Positions 33,415 through 45,147 of a stretch of DNA of 64,000 nucleotides are shown here, piece after piece. Each line of letters begins with the position of its first letter. Within the stretch, counting starts at the first letter, position 1. This DNA comes from Rutpela maculata (taxonomy: Eukaryota; Arthropoda; Insecta; Coleoptera; Cerambycidae). The notes beneath the pieces are model-generated. The model was given only the letters and a program-made list of their open reading frames with translations, did not search any database and had not been told where the DNA came from. A program made the translations under genes and the position numbers. Location: assembly GCA_936432065.2 (NCBI GenBank), contig OW386285.2:175379984-175443983 (forward strand), read 5' to 3'.

Positions 33415-35437
33415 TGTTGTAGAACTCTCCAAAATCGTCCTAAGTTGAAGACAATCAAAATTCGACTTAGGCAAAAATTTCATTTAAAGACATTTTCGGG
33501 AGTCTGCAGAGGCGCAGATCAGTCCACAAGGACCGTTTTGGGTTCTATAAGGCGTTGGAAATGACCAGGCGAAAATTCGAAGAAACACCGAATTTTCACT
33601 TAGGAAAAATGTTTTTGGTTCAGAATATCAGAGTAGAAGTATATAATGACAAAGATTTATGAATAATATACTTTTTCAAAGGTACCATAAATTGGACTTT
33701 GAAAAATAATATTTTTGGAAGGGCGTCAAAATTTGGCCCAAGAATCGATTTATCGAAAGTACGCCAAAGTTTCACTTGCAGACTAATTTTTCAAAACTGC
33801 GTTGAAATTTGGCTTGAAGATCGATTTTTCAAAAGTACGCCAAAATTTCACCCGCAGATTAACTTTTCAAAAGTACCTTGAAATTTGGCTTGAAAATCAA
33901 TTTTTCAAAAGTACGCCAAAATTTCACCCGCGGATTAACTTTTCAAAAGTACCTTGAAATTTGGCTTGAAAATCGATTTTTCAAAAGTACGCCAAAATTT
34001 CACCCGCAGATTAGTTTTTCAAAAGTACCTTGAAATTTGGCTCGAAAATCGATTTTTCAAAAGTACGCTAAAATTGGTCTTAAACTGGATTTTTCAAAAG
34101 TACCACGAAGTCAGTTTAAAAAGTACCACGAAAATATACTTTAAATTATTTTTTATTTTTTTATTCCTCAACCAAAGACATTGACCTTTGAGGTACGATC
34201 ATTGAAAGCCCAATTCTAAAGTATGAGCATAAAATTTTAACGATGCACTGCATCCAAAAGGCAAAATAGAAGATTTTGTCAAAGCCGGCGTAGTGCCGAT
34301 AAGCAAAAATTGATAAAAATCAATGCACATGTACAAGGCCGGTTTCTCGCATGGAAAGAGTTTGGATTGACCCAGCGGCTCGCAATTTGGCCGAGCGCGT
34401 TGAGTAGTCCAGACAAAGCGATGGTAGAAAAGCCAATAACGGGGCTTTTCAAATGACAAAGTTATAGAGGAAAACGCCTTGTGCATAAAAATCCAAAAAT
34501 TCAATTTTGCCTAATAGTCGCTCGAAGGTGAGACGCTGCCAAATCGATATTATTAATCGACTGTGATAAGGGTTAGTAAGTCGTGGACTGATCGAACGCC
34601 ACTCAACTTATGCAGTAATAAGTCCTCAGAATGTGTTTGAGTACGTGAATTTCCACGATACAAGAACTTTAAAGCTAGGTAGTCTCTAGCGAAACTAAAT
34701 TCATTTAGTAAAACTTTTTTAAGTTAATTTCAGTCAGCCTTAATTATTCATTTACCCAGAGTCTGAAATGATTCTAAAAGCTCGCATTTTGATTCTGAGA
34801 AGGTACGTATGAATCTTTTCTACCTAATCGATCGTTAGCGCGAGCGCTCTCGCTTGTATGGTCTGAAAGTCACTACCTTGATTGGAGAAGGCACGATTCT
34901 TTCTTGAGAATTTTGTATAACCAATTCTGTTAAATAAACGGATTCTTTGAACTAATGTTTCTTAATTGATCTTGAGGCCTGTTGACGGTCTATAATCCCT
35001 GGAACTTTCGTATAGAAAACCGGATGTGTCGAGTTAATTCGCATTAACGTTCGACCTTCTGGTTGTTGTACGGAGGTTCGATAGGGATTTTTTTATGCGT
35101 TTTTTGAGAAATATATTCCGTTATTAATGGACCAAAACGCGATTTTCGCGTACCAAAACTAATCCCTCCGCAGAGAAATTCTTCGGTTGGGATTTTTTTA
35201 TGCAAAAATTCAGGAAATTAAGAGGTGCCTAAACCCCTAACGAGGGAATTCGGGTCCAGAGAGAGCGTAGTTTCCGATCTGTGGTAGTGCAGCCTTGGTC
35301 CCGCTTTTCGGCTACCGAAGTCATCTTATCTCGAACCCGCCTGGGAGGTAGAAGAACGGGGTAATACGCGACTGGCGCCCCCTGAGAAATAAATTGGTGT
35401 CGCGTCATTTTGACGCCCGGTAGTACGTTCTTCTACA
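33415..35437 (+). mobile_element. Solo LTR, 2,023 bp, inserted in LINE ORF2
   Basis: Begins TGTTGTAGAAC and ends GTTCTTCTACA (TG...CA with imperfect inverted ends). Flanked by AGAA at 33411-33414 and 35438-35441. No coding sequence and no second LTR copy, so it is probably the recombination product of an LTR retrotransposon with very long LTRs. Contains a tandem array (33695-34135). The 4-bp duplication is what gypsy/17.6-type elements usually make. The strand is arbitrary. Confidence 0.8.
33695..34135. repeat. Minisatellite in the solo LTR, about 75-bp period
   Basis: About six imperfect copies of a unit containing TTTTTCAAAAGTACGCCAAA, TTTCACCCGCAGATTA and CTTGAAATTTGGC. The half-units resemble each other, so the array may have grown from a shorter repeat. 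Confidence 0.8.
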
Positions 35438-37458
35438 AGAACACGACAACATTCATCAAAAGGAGGACGGACTGGGAAGTGTTCCGTGCAGAACTGCAGA
35501 GGAACATCGCACACATTCCCAGACTCGAAACTGAGGCAGACGTGGAGAGGGCCATCACCTCCCTGGAGGACCAGATCCAGGCGGCACTAAGGGTAAGTAC
35601 CACCGAGACGGAAGCAAGGCGAGCACCAGCTCCCCTGGCAAACCTCCCAGAGGAAACCAGGCAGCTGATACGGGACAGACGCAGTGCAAAGAGACGGGCC
35701 CAGAGAACCCGACTCCCGGAGGACAGGAGACACTACAACACCCTGAGCCGGAGAGTCAAGGCCGCCCTTCAGGAACACAGACAAGAAGGGTGGCAACGCC
35801 ACCTGGAATCCCTGGACACACAGGACAGGAGCATCTGGACCACCCAACGGGCCCTGCGAAACCGGCGGACTCCCATGCCCCCGATCCACGGAGAGAATGG
35901 TGTTGTCTACACTCGCCAGGAAAAAGCCGAGGCTTTTGCCGACAGCTTGGAACTGCAGTGTAGGGAAAACCAACTCGATGATGAGGACGAGGACTGGGAG
36001 GACGACGTGAGGCGCAGGGTACGTAGGATGAACCGTCTGCCAGATGATGACCACATCCCCCCGACCACCCCCGAGGAGGTCAAGGAGATCCTAAGGAGCC
36101 TAAAACCCAGGAAAGCTCCAGGATGTGATGGCATTGGGAACATCGCCCTCAAGAAGCTGCCCCGGAAAGGAGTAGCGGCGATGGTCAACATCATCAACGC
36201 AATGTTGAGGTTGAGACACTTCCCTTCCAGGTGGAAAAAGGCCGACGTCATAGTCATCCCAAAGCCAGGTAAGAACCTAATGTTTCCTTCCTCTTACAGG
36301 CCAATCAGTCTACTCCCAGCGATGAGTAAGGTAGCCGAACGAGTCATACTCAAGAGGATAGCCGAGAAGACAGAAGAGCTGGAAGTCCTCCCAGACGAGC
36401 AGTTCGCCTTCAGGACAGGGCACTCCACCGAACTCCAAGTGCTCCGCCTCACCGAGGAGGTCACGAAGGGGTTCAACCAACGACAGGTCACGGCAGCGCT
36501 GTTCCTGGACGTTGCCAAAGCCTTCGACAGGGTCTGGCACGACGGTCTCCTAGCCAAAATGATGAGTATGGGTTACCCCATTGCACTCATCAAGCTAGTG
36601 AGATCGTACCTCCACAGGAGACAGATGAGGGTGAAGATCGTGGACAGGGTGTCCACGTACAGAACAATGGAGGCAGGAGTCCCCCAAGGCTCAGTGCTGT
36701 CCCCCCACTTGTTCTCCATCTTCACATCCGATCTACCCCGGACGGAGAGGACCTCCATGGCCCTCTACGCCGATGACACAGCCCTGACTGCCAGATCTTG
36801 GAGTGCCAGGCTAGCCACCAGAAACCTCCAGGAGGCGGCCACCCTCCTAGAGGACTGGTGCAACAGATGGAAGGTAGCCGTCAACGCCGAGAAGAGCAAG
36901 GCGGTACTCTTCAAGAAGGTAAGAAAACAAAACCCCACAGGTCACGTTTCCATGTTTGGTGAGGACATCCAATGGCACGACTCCGCCAACTACCTTGGCG
37001 TGGTCATGGACAAAGGCCTAACATGGAGACTGAACACGGAGGCCATCGTCAAGAAGGCCAGGAGGACGAGAGCCCTAATCTACCCGATGACGGGTAGACA
37101 GAGCAGACTCAACCTGAGGAACAAGCTCACGCTTATCAGGTCCCTCATCCGGCCTCAGCTGACGTATGCTTCGGTAGCTTGGGGCTACCAAGCAAAGAGC
37201 TACCTCCATCAGATCCAGAGAGTGGAGAACGTCGCCCTCAGAACGGCAGTCGATGCACCCTGGTTCATCCGCAACGAGGACATCTACAGGGACCTGGAAT
37301 ACACCCCGGTCACTGAGATCATCAAGCAGAGAGCCAGAAAGATGTACGCCCTTGCCGAGGAGCATGGGAACCCACTAGTCAGGGAGGCAACTGACTATGA
37401 CCCAGCAGACGCTCCGAGGCACAAGCGGCCGAAGGTGCAGCTCCTGGATAACGGGTGA
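35438..37458 (+). CDS. LINE ORF2, reverse transcriptase part (interrupted)
   Basis: Continuation of ORF2 after the solo LTR. A jockey-type linker (RRTDWEVFRAELQRN) is followed by KPRKAPGCDGI, ADVIVIPKPGK, SYRPISLLPAMSK (fingers), LFLDVAKAFDRVWHDGL (first catalytic Asp), AGVPQGSVLSPHLFSIF, ALYADDTAL (catalytic Asp pair), NYLGVVMDKGLTW, and the C-terminal region RNEDIYRDLEYTPV. All catalytic residues are present and no frameshift was seen from 35442 to the stop at 37458. It would copy element RNA onto nicked target DNA. Only the LTR insertion disables this ORF. Confidence 0.9.
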
Positions 37459-38030
37459 GTATGAGAAGCATACCACCAACCGACGATCCACCCCCACGGA
37501 AGAGACATGACGACACCCAACCACCCACCCAAGACCCTGCGGGTACCGGACAAACAACCGTCCAGTACCTGTAGTCCCCCTAGCTCCGGGCAGACCAAAA
37601 ATGCTACCAAAGCAGTTAGGTCTGCCCTTCCTCGAGCTACACAGCTCATCCTTACCCTACCGACGATCCGGATGACAGGATGCCTCTTGGCATCTTGTGT
37701 ACCGGCAGTCACTCCCGCCACAAACCCAAAACACCCAACAGACCGATGACTACCCCCCGGGGGGCAAACAAGCTGGCGAAGAGCAGAAGACGAAGAAAGA
37801 AGAACGCCAGAAGAGGCCTTAGCCAGCAAGGTCCAACGAGCCAGGACCCAGGGAGGTGGACCGAAATCGTCTGCACCGCTCACAATTGTGAGTGGGGCCG
37901 ACGTAAAGTAAGTTCGCCCGCCCTGCACGAGGCTGGTCCCCGGTCTACAGCGATGTACTGGGGTAAAGGGCAATAGTCCTGCCCGGCCCCAGACATCCGA
38001 GACCGACATCTATAGCCAAGAATATTGGCG
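37459..38030 (+). other. LINE 3' UTR
   Basis: GC-rich non-coding sequence between the ORF2 stop and the downstream 12-bp duplication. It ends AATATTGGCG without a poly(A) or simple-repeat tail. Confidence 0.7.
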
Positions 38031-38042
38031 CCACAAGGGTCA

Positions 38043-40159
38043 GTTGGCAGTATCAAGTTTGGTAACCCACTGGTCAAGAATCCCCGGGACGAGAAGTTGT
38101 CTAATAAGAGCAACGCTTGTTTCTGTTAGTTAATTTTAAACTTTGAGAAAAACTTTAATTAATCACGAGACGAGTTGTCTGAATAGGCAACGCTCGATCT
38201 TTTGTTTAACTCTTAATAAGAATTCATTTTTATATAATCCCGAGACGAGTTGTCTGAATAGGCAACGCTCGATTCTTTTGTTTAACTCTTAATAAGAATT
38301 CATTTTTTTTATATAATCACGAGACGAGTTGTCTGAATAGGCAACGCTCGATTCATTTGTTTAACTCTTTATAAGAATTCATTTTTTTTTATATAATCAC
38401 GAGACGAGTTGTCTGAATAGGCAACGCTCGGTTCTTTTGTTTAACTCTTAATAAGAATTCATTTTTTGCAACGAAACTAGAAGATTATTTTTAATCCCAA
38501 TTTAATGATTCGTTGGTACTCGGACAATGGACGGTGTAGAAAATAATCACGAAGGCATACAAGGTACAGGGGGAGAGAATCCTGGTAATCTTACCGTGTA
38601 CACAGGTAGAGGTAATGTAACTTAAATAATTATCGCAAAATGTCAAATTAACTTTAATTTGTTTATTCATTTCTATCTAAATTTCTATAAATCCTTGGCT
38701 ACGCGAATTACAATTCACGACTTTATATTAAACCACCCCAACGTAATCGGTTACTGTGATACCATGATGGTAATATTAATTGAGGGTAATTATTTACTTA
38801 TAGTTAATTACTTATAGTAATTTGTTCTCCTTCATTTAGGGCACACTATTTAAATAGGATACACTTAATTAAGCTTAATTATTTTGCCTTTTATTTTTAT
38901 GATGAATTTTGACAAGGACTACGTGGGGAGAATCTATTTATACTGTACCATTCAAACTGTGAAATGGTCGACACATGCAAACAAACTTCTTGGTCACTAA
39001 CCTTTCGGACCGCGGCCCACTGTGTTTGACATTATCCTTCCGATAATGTCCACCCCTCTAGACACTCCGGTGTTGAAGTTTATGAGCCATCGGTGGTTAA
39101 CCTACTTTGTTGGCTTTTAAGTGTTCGACGCAGGGGGTATTGTAAATAAGGATGCTATTAAACAACAATAAGGTTTGGCGGTAGCTCTTTTCTCAAAGTA
39201 ATGGATTCGGTTATTGTCCGAATGCCTAACACAAGATTTTATTGATGGTGTTGTCAATTTATATAAAATAAATAACTACGAAGCGTATCATCGGGCATAG
39301 ATAACTAGTTTTGTCTACCCCGCCAGCGAATACGCCAAGGTCCCTGTTGGCCTACCTACCTACACACCTCCCTGTTGGGGTGTGTATGCTACGAATCCCC
39401 GAAAATTGTAAATACCATCACATAGATTTTGTGTGGGTTTGATTGGTCAATGTTGCGGGAAATTTCCCGGAGCCTACTGTGAAACTTTATGTTGACCGAA
39501 CACAAAATTACAAGTTTTCGAAAAACAAACATTACTGTTTGTTTGCATATTTGTGTTTATCATTTCAGAGTCGTAAGTGGCAATGTTCCCCTACGCACTC
39601 TTTATCTTTATTTTTATTAGGACGATTTGTCCCAACAAGGATTATACATCTATATATCTACTTAGACATACATTTTACCATAATCGAGGCTGTTTGCCCC
39701 AACTTATGTTCATATGGTATAAAATAAACGTATTAAAACGCTTTCTGTGTTTTTTCTTCCATATTTTGCTTTTTCAGGAATAAGTGAGATTAAATAAGAT
39801 TATACTTCTGTAAACAAATAAAACAAGTACTAATAAAATTTGTAATTACAGTAAAATCAGTCTTAAATAAAGTGTAGAACAAATAAAAGAGTACAGAGGT
39901 AAAAGTTAACATTAAACGAGATTTTCCAAATAATATAATTAATATAATCATAATTATTATTATATTCCAGCAGTAAATAGGAACAAGTAATATCAAACTT
40001 TATAAAAAGAATCTGTTCTCAATAAAATTACTATCACAACGTCAATTTGGGTCCTAACTTTAAAAATCTAGACGATCACGTAAACTGCCAAATTTGTGTA
40101 TTTTTCTGTCTCAACAAAAAGAGAGAGATAAATACACGACTGGGGTTAGGGGTGTTTCA
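38043..40159 (+). repeat. 5' LTR, second part (R-U5)
   Basis: Matches 43031-45147. The first 400 bp hold a tandem array (38105-38470), one divergent and four close copies of about 80 bp. Each centres on GTTGTCTGAATAGGCAAC, which folds as a short hairpin (GTTGTCT / AGGCAAC, loop GAAT) extended by CGAG/CTCG. By position these lie in the RNA leader. Short open frames further on are repeated identically in the other LTR and are not genes. Confidence 0.88.
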
Positions 40160-40160
40160 C

Positions 40161-40173
40161 TGGTGCCGTGACC
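40161..40173 (+). promoter_or_regulatory. Primer-binding site of the LTR retrotransposon
   Basis: TGGTGCCGTGACC begins one base after the 5' LTR end (TTTCA). TGG at the start complements a tRNA CCA end. I did not match it to a specific tRNA. Confidence 0.7.
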
Positions 40174-40325
40174 AGGATATAAAGTCGTAAATTGGTATTA
40201 TTTTGTGTTTCTGTAATTTCTGATACTGCGTATGTTTTATTGAACACAGGTACTGACGAATCCCTTGGAGACAGCAGTAGCCCTAGTATGGAATCCGACC
40301 AAGCCAACGCCGTCTCCATAGTCAA

Positions 40326-41075
40326 TTGGGAAAAAGCCTGGTAGCCATGCATAAAGAACATCAAGCCGCCACCGCTAACCTCCGACGGCAGATCCAAGAA
40401 ATTGCCGCCTCCATAGACGCAAATAGTCCTCGAGTCTCGCCCTTCCCAGCCAACGACAGCCGTCCCATTTATATCACACCGAGTCCGACGATGCCTAAGT
40501 TCCAGAGTAAAAACAAACACCCTGTGAAATATCTGAACGATCTAGAAATTTATATGAACAAAATGAATGTACCCGAAGAAGATAAACTGGATGTGGTACA
40601 TGAATCTCTAACTGACGACGCGCAAGATTGGTCAGCCCTGTACAAAATTTCCTGGAAAACCTTCGACGATTTCAAGTCAGATTTCCTAACTCATTTCTGG
40701 TCTGAAGAAGAACAAGATAAACTTCGTCGCCTCATAACTACTGACCGCTGGTCACGCAAAGGTGGACGTAACATGGAATCACATTTTGCCTACTACGTAG
40801 GGTTAGCACGCTTGCTAACCGATCCGCTACCTGAAGCTACTGTCGTGTCCGAGCTGATGAAACATTTCCCTGCCAATATTCAATCCTTATGGCAACTGAA
40901 AAACACCAAATCTATTGCCAGCGCTGCCGAATTTCTCCGCCACCAGGAGAACATTTTGACGCCGTCTACGTCCTCGGTGTCGCTTCATACACATACACAA
41001 CCGCCACCCACGAGTCCAAACAAACGATATCGCTGGAGTAGGGGAGATAGGAATGAAGTTGATGAACGTAACTAG
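40326..41075 (+). CDS. Gag protein of the LTR retrotransposon
   Basis: About 249 residues if counted from 40326 (first ATG in this frame near 40347). The conserved retrotransposon gag/capsid region runs from FQSKNKHPVKYLNDLEIYM through WSALYKISWKTFDDFKSDFL to MKHFPANIQSLW. It would form the capsid that packages element RNA. No CCHC knuckle follows; the tail is basic and polar and stops at 41075. An upstream ATG at 40288 begins a plausible gag N-terminus in another frame that stops after 16 codons next to an A5 run, so the natural N-terminus may be frameshifted. No protease motif follows. Confidence 0.75.
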   Translation: MGKSLVAMHKEHQAATANLRRQIQEIAASIDANSPRVSPFPANDSRPIYITPSPTMPKFQSKNKHPVKYLNDLEIYMNKMNVPEEDKLDVVHESLTDDAQDWSALYKISWKTFDDFKSDFLTHFWSEEEQDKLRRLITTDRWSRKGGRNMESHFAYYVGLARLLTDPLPEATVVSELMKHFPANIQSLWQLKNTKSIASAAEFLRHQENILTPSTSSVSLHTHTQPPPTSPNKRYRWSRGDRNEVDERN

Positions 41076-42490
41076 AATGCTTCCAGGCCTGGAACTGAGT
41101 ACAGGTCCAATGAAAACAATTTTAATCTCAACCGTCTTCAACCAACCAACCAACCAACCATCCAGTCCAACGGACTGGCACCTCAAGCAACATATAAGCT
41201 GGGTGACAACAAATTCTCACCGCCAAAACCGAGGCATCCTACATCACAATATTGCCAATATACCTCGACGAAATTGAGACAATATTTAACGACACAAATT
41301 CTCACTATTTGGCATCAACAGCAAAGGCATTAGTCAACAAATAACCCTGGAAATACAAATACAACTCGCTACACAAGATTTCGATGTACATGTACATACA
41401 ACCATGTACCTTTACAAAAAGTGGACTTCAACACTAAAAATGATCACTGAGAATACAGAGGCGTACGACTTCTAGGCGACTATAAGCGATGGTAATGGTT
41501 CCTTCGAGATGTGATAAATGGGTATCAACACCGAGGCGTACTGGTTATTTTGAACGTGGGGGAGAGCGACGTTGGTCCTAAGATTAGTCCGAAGAGAGAA
41601 GCCACAGCAGGGGCGGTTACTCGGGAAGGGCGACAGGGGCATGGTTGAGGGGCACGTACAATCATCATTAGTTTTATCATTAACTGACAAATTTCAATTT
41701 TGATTTAAGTTTGGTTAAGTTTTTTTTTATTATACAGTAACTTTCACTTTAGAAACGAGAGTTAATTTCTTTTATGCTGCAGTTACATAAAATTTAGAGT
41801 AACTTAACATATTTAATATATTTGATTTTTGTTACCGTACACCAGAAATATTACGTAGAGTAACTTGTGTACTTGGCAATACATTTTTCGATGTTTCTCC
41901 AGGGGTATCTTTTACCGTGTAAAAGCGGTATGTCATTTCATTCATTTCGCGTAAAATTTTTCTTCAGGGTAAAATCCTGTGCCTGGCCTGGTTACGGATT
42001 TTTGTCCTAAGACCTTCAAGGGTTATCATGTATATTCCGCATCGAGGGAAACAAAAACTTGGAATATGGGGATAAATACAGGGAACTGGGGGTCACCGCT
42101 TTTATTCTGGAGATATCCGAACAGTTTAAAGTTTCTTGCTTTGAGATAATTCTGGAGAAAGTAATTTTTTTTTTCGACTTGTCGTTAGATGATATCGGCA
42201 GAAATATTTTGGTGTAACTAATTTTAAATGTTAGTTAAAATTGTAAAATTTAGTTAGGGAAAGTTTAATTTTTTTTTATCAATTAAATTAGGTAACGATT
42301 AATCATATCAAAATTTACTGTCAGGGCTTCAAAATGTTAATTAACTTGTAGTGATAGTGTCACGTTAGGGTTTTAACAATTTTCTTTGCCGAGGTAGGGA
42401 CAACTTGTAAATCATTGGTATCACAGTTTATAAATGCCGGAGTTTCGTAGCTCGTACAATAATCACTCCGTAATTATCGCCCAATCTACG
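41076..42490 (+). other. Internal region without pol
   Basis: 1.4 kb with no protease, RT, RNase H or integrase motif in any frame. Sequence is AT-rich from about 41690. This is where pol would lie in an autonomous element. Confidence 0.75.
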
Positions 42491-42501
42491 AAGGGGGAGA
42501 G
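42491..42501 (+). promoter_or_regulatory. Polypurine tract
   Basis: AAGGGGGAGAG directly precedes the TG of the 3' LTR, the expected site for plus-strand priming. Confidence 0.85.
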
Positions 42502-45147
42502 TGAAATACACCGTACCTAGGTACATTATTTTTCAAGAATTTTCTGATTTATTAATCTAATTTTATTTATTTTTGGACTTTAAAATAATTCTATCTAAAG
42601 TTAAATCACAATTCCTAAATATTTCATGCATAATGTTATTTGAAATGCTTTTGCTCTAATAAATAGGGAAATATTAAATTAATTATTTAGGTAAAGCATA
42701 TTTCGTACAGTATATAAATACATTTTAAAAACGTTCTAAAACATCAAAATCTTCACGCACGAAGTGTAACAGCTAGGGTGGAAATATAAACAAACAAAGT
42801 AGTACCGCAAACGATAAAGAACTCTATTGTAAATTAACGGTGTGTTACAAATCCATTGGGAAAGAAAGCCTTATCGAACCTGGAGGAATTTTAATAGCGA
42901 ACGCTAGCTAAAGGGTATGTCGTAAGGGGATGACGTAAGCACGAAGCAGTTCCTTAATGCAAGTTAACATAAGGAACTCGCGAGCATCGGGAACCATATA
43001 AAAACGCCGCGAAACCAGCCACAAGGGTCAGTTGGCAGTATCAAGTTTGGTAACCCACTGGTCAAGAATCCCCGGGACGAGAAGTTGTCTAATAAGAGCA
43101 ACGCTTGTTTCTGTTAGTTAATTTTAAACTTTGAGAAAAACTTTAATTAATCACGAGACGAGTTGTCTGAATAGGCAACGCTCGATCTTTTGTTTAACTC
43201 TTAATAAGAATTCATTTTTATATAATCCCGAGACGAGTTGTCTGAATAGGCAACGCTCGATTCTTTTGTTTAACTCTTAATAAGAATTCATTTTTTTTAT
43301 ATAATCACGAGACGAGTTGTCTGAATAGGCAACGCTCGATTCATTTGTTTAACTCTTTATAAGAATTCATTTTTTTTTATATAATCACGAGACGAGTTGT
43401 CTGAATAGGCAACGCTCGGTTCTTTTGTTTAACTCTTAATAAGAATTCATTTTTTGCAACGAAACTAGAAGATTATTTTTAATCCCAATTTAATGATTCG
43501 TTGGTACTCGGACAATGGACGGTGTAGAAAATAATCACGAAGGCATACAAGGTACAGGGGGAGAGAATCCTGGTAATCTTACCGTGTACACAGGTAGAGG
43601 TAATGTAACTTAAATAATTATCGCAAAATGTCAAATTAACTTTAATTTGTTTATTCATTTCTATCTAAATTTCTATAAATCCTTGGCTACGCGAATTACA
43701 ATTCACGACTTTATATTAAACCACCCCAACGTAATCGGTTACTGTGATACCATGATGGTAATATTAATTGAGGGTAATTATTTACTTATAGTTAATTACT
43801 TATAGTAATTTGTTCTCCTTCATTTAGGGCACACTATTTAAATAGGATACACTTAATTAAGCTTAATTATTTTGCCTTTTATTTTTATGATGAATTTTGA
43901 CAAGGACTACGTGGGGAGAATCTATTTATACTGTACCATTCAAACTGTGAAATGGTCGACACATGCAAACATACTTCTTGGTCACTAACCTTTCGGACCG
44001 CGGCCCACTGTGTTTGACATTATCCTTCCGATAATGTCCACCCCTCTAGACACTCCGGTGTTGAAGTTTATGAGCCATCGGTGGTTAACCTACTTTGTTG
44101 GCTTTTAAGTGTTCGACGCAGGGGGTATTGTAAATAAGGATGCTATTAAACAACAATAAGGTTTGGCGGTAGCTCTTTTCTCAAAGTAATGGATTCGGTT
44201 ATTGTCCGAATGCCTAACACAAGATTTTATTGATGGTGTTGTCAATTTATATAAAATAAATAACTACGAAGCGTATCATCGGGCATAGATAACTAGTTTT
44301 GTCTACCCCGCCAGCGAATACGCCAAGGTCCCTGTTGGCCTACCTACCTACACACCTCCCTGTTGGGGTGTGTATGCTACGAATCCCCGAAAATTGTAAA
44401 TACCATCACATAGATTTTGTGTGGGTTTGATTGGTCAATGTTGCGGGAAATTTCCCGGAGCCTACTGTGAAACTTTATGTTGACCGAACACAAAATTACA
44501 AGTTTTCGAAAAACAAACATTACTGTTTGTTTGCATATTTGTGTTTATCATTTCAGAGTCGTAAGTGGCAATGTTCCCCTACGCACTCTTTATCTTTATT
44601 TTTATTAGGACGATTTGTCCCAACAAGGATTATACATCTATATATCTACTTAGACATACATTTTACCATAATCGAGGCTGTTTGCCCCAACTTATGTTCA
44701 TATGGTATAAAATAAACGTATTAAAACGCTTTCTGTGTTTTTTCTTCCATATTTTGCTTTTTCAGGAATAAGTGAGATTAAATAAGATTATACTTCTGTA
44801 AACAAATAAAACAAGTACTAATAAAATTTGTAATTACAGTAAAATCAGTCTTAAATAAAGTGTAGAACAAATAAAAGAGTACAGAGGTAAAAGTTAACAT
44901 TAAACGAGATTTTCCAAATAATATAATTAATATAATCATAATTATTATTATATTCCAGCAGTAAATAGGAACAAGTAATATCAAACTTTATAAAAAGAAT
45001 CTGTTCTCAATAAAATTACTATCACAACGTCAATTTGGGTCCTAACTTTAAAAATCTAGACGATCACGTAAACTGCCAAATTTGTGTATTTTTCTGTCTC
45101 AACAAAAAGAGAGAGATAAATACACGACTGGGGTTAGGGGTGTTTCA
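42502..45147 (+). repeat. 3' LTR, intact, 2,646 bp
   Basis: TGAAATACACC...GGGTGTTTCA. Same length as the reassembled 5' LTR and nearly identical. Includes the core promoter (42997-43033), the tandem hairpin array (about 43093-43455) and an AT-rich U5. Confidence 0.92.
42997..43033 (+). promoter_or_regulatory. LTR core promoter: TATA box and initiator
   Basis: TATAAAA (42997-43003) with TCAGTT (43028-43033). The initiator A is 33 bp after the first T of the TATA box, close to insect core-promoter spacing. This places U3 at about 529 bp and R-U5 at about 2.1 kb. Confidence 0.65.

Larger units (their letters stand above)
30965..38030 (+). mobile_element. Jockey-like LINE, full length, interrupted by a solo LTR
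   Basis: Flanked by the 12-bp duplication CCACAAGGGTCA (30953-30964, 38031-38042), so it entered the 5' LTR by target-primed reverse transcription. The 5' UTR is 30965-31247, ORF1 31248-32717 and ORF2 32717-37458 (interrupted 33415-35437). The 3' region 37459-38030 has no gene and, unusually, no poly(A) or microsatellite tail before the duplication. GC is well above the surrounding DNA. Without the solo LTR both ORFs appear open, so it was probably an active copy when it landed. Confidence 0.9.
30436..45147 (+). mobile_element. LTR retrotransposon with 2.65-kb LTRs and gag only
   Basis: The 5' LTR is 30436-40159 (2,646 bp after removing the LINE at 30965-38030 and one 12-bp duplication), the internal region is 40160-42501, and the 3' LTR is 42502-45147 (2,646 bp). 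Ends are TGAAA...TTTCA. ATAC is duplicated at 30432-30435 and 45148-45151. Primer-binding and polypurine sites are in place. The 2.3-kb internal region has a Ty3/gypsy-like gag but no protease, RT, RNase H or integrase, so the element is non-autonomous. The two LTRs have equal length and, where compared, differ at one site (A/T near 38987 and 43967), implying recent insertion. Confidence 0.9.

Noticed and set aside
38105..38470. CRISPR-like regular repeats
   Set aside because: The repeats are about 80 bp including the 'spacers', which are themselves conserved, and they sit in a eukaryotic LTR. This is a tandem array, not CRISPR.
39443..39996. Short frames of 94, 68 and 68 codons, repeated identically at 44431-44984
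   Set aside because: They lie inside the LTR and are duplicated only because the LTR is. They lack any domain or coding bias.
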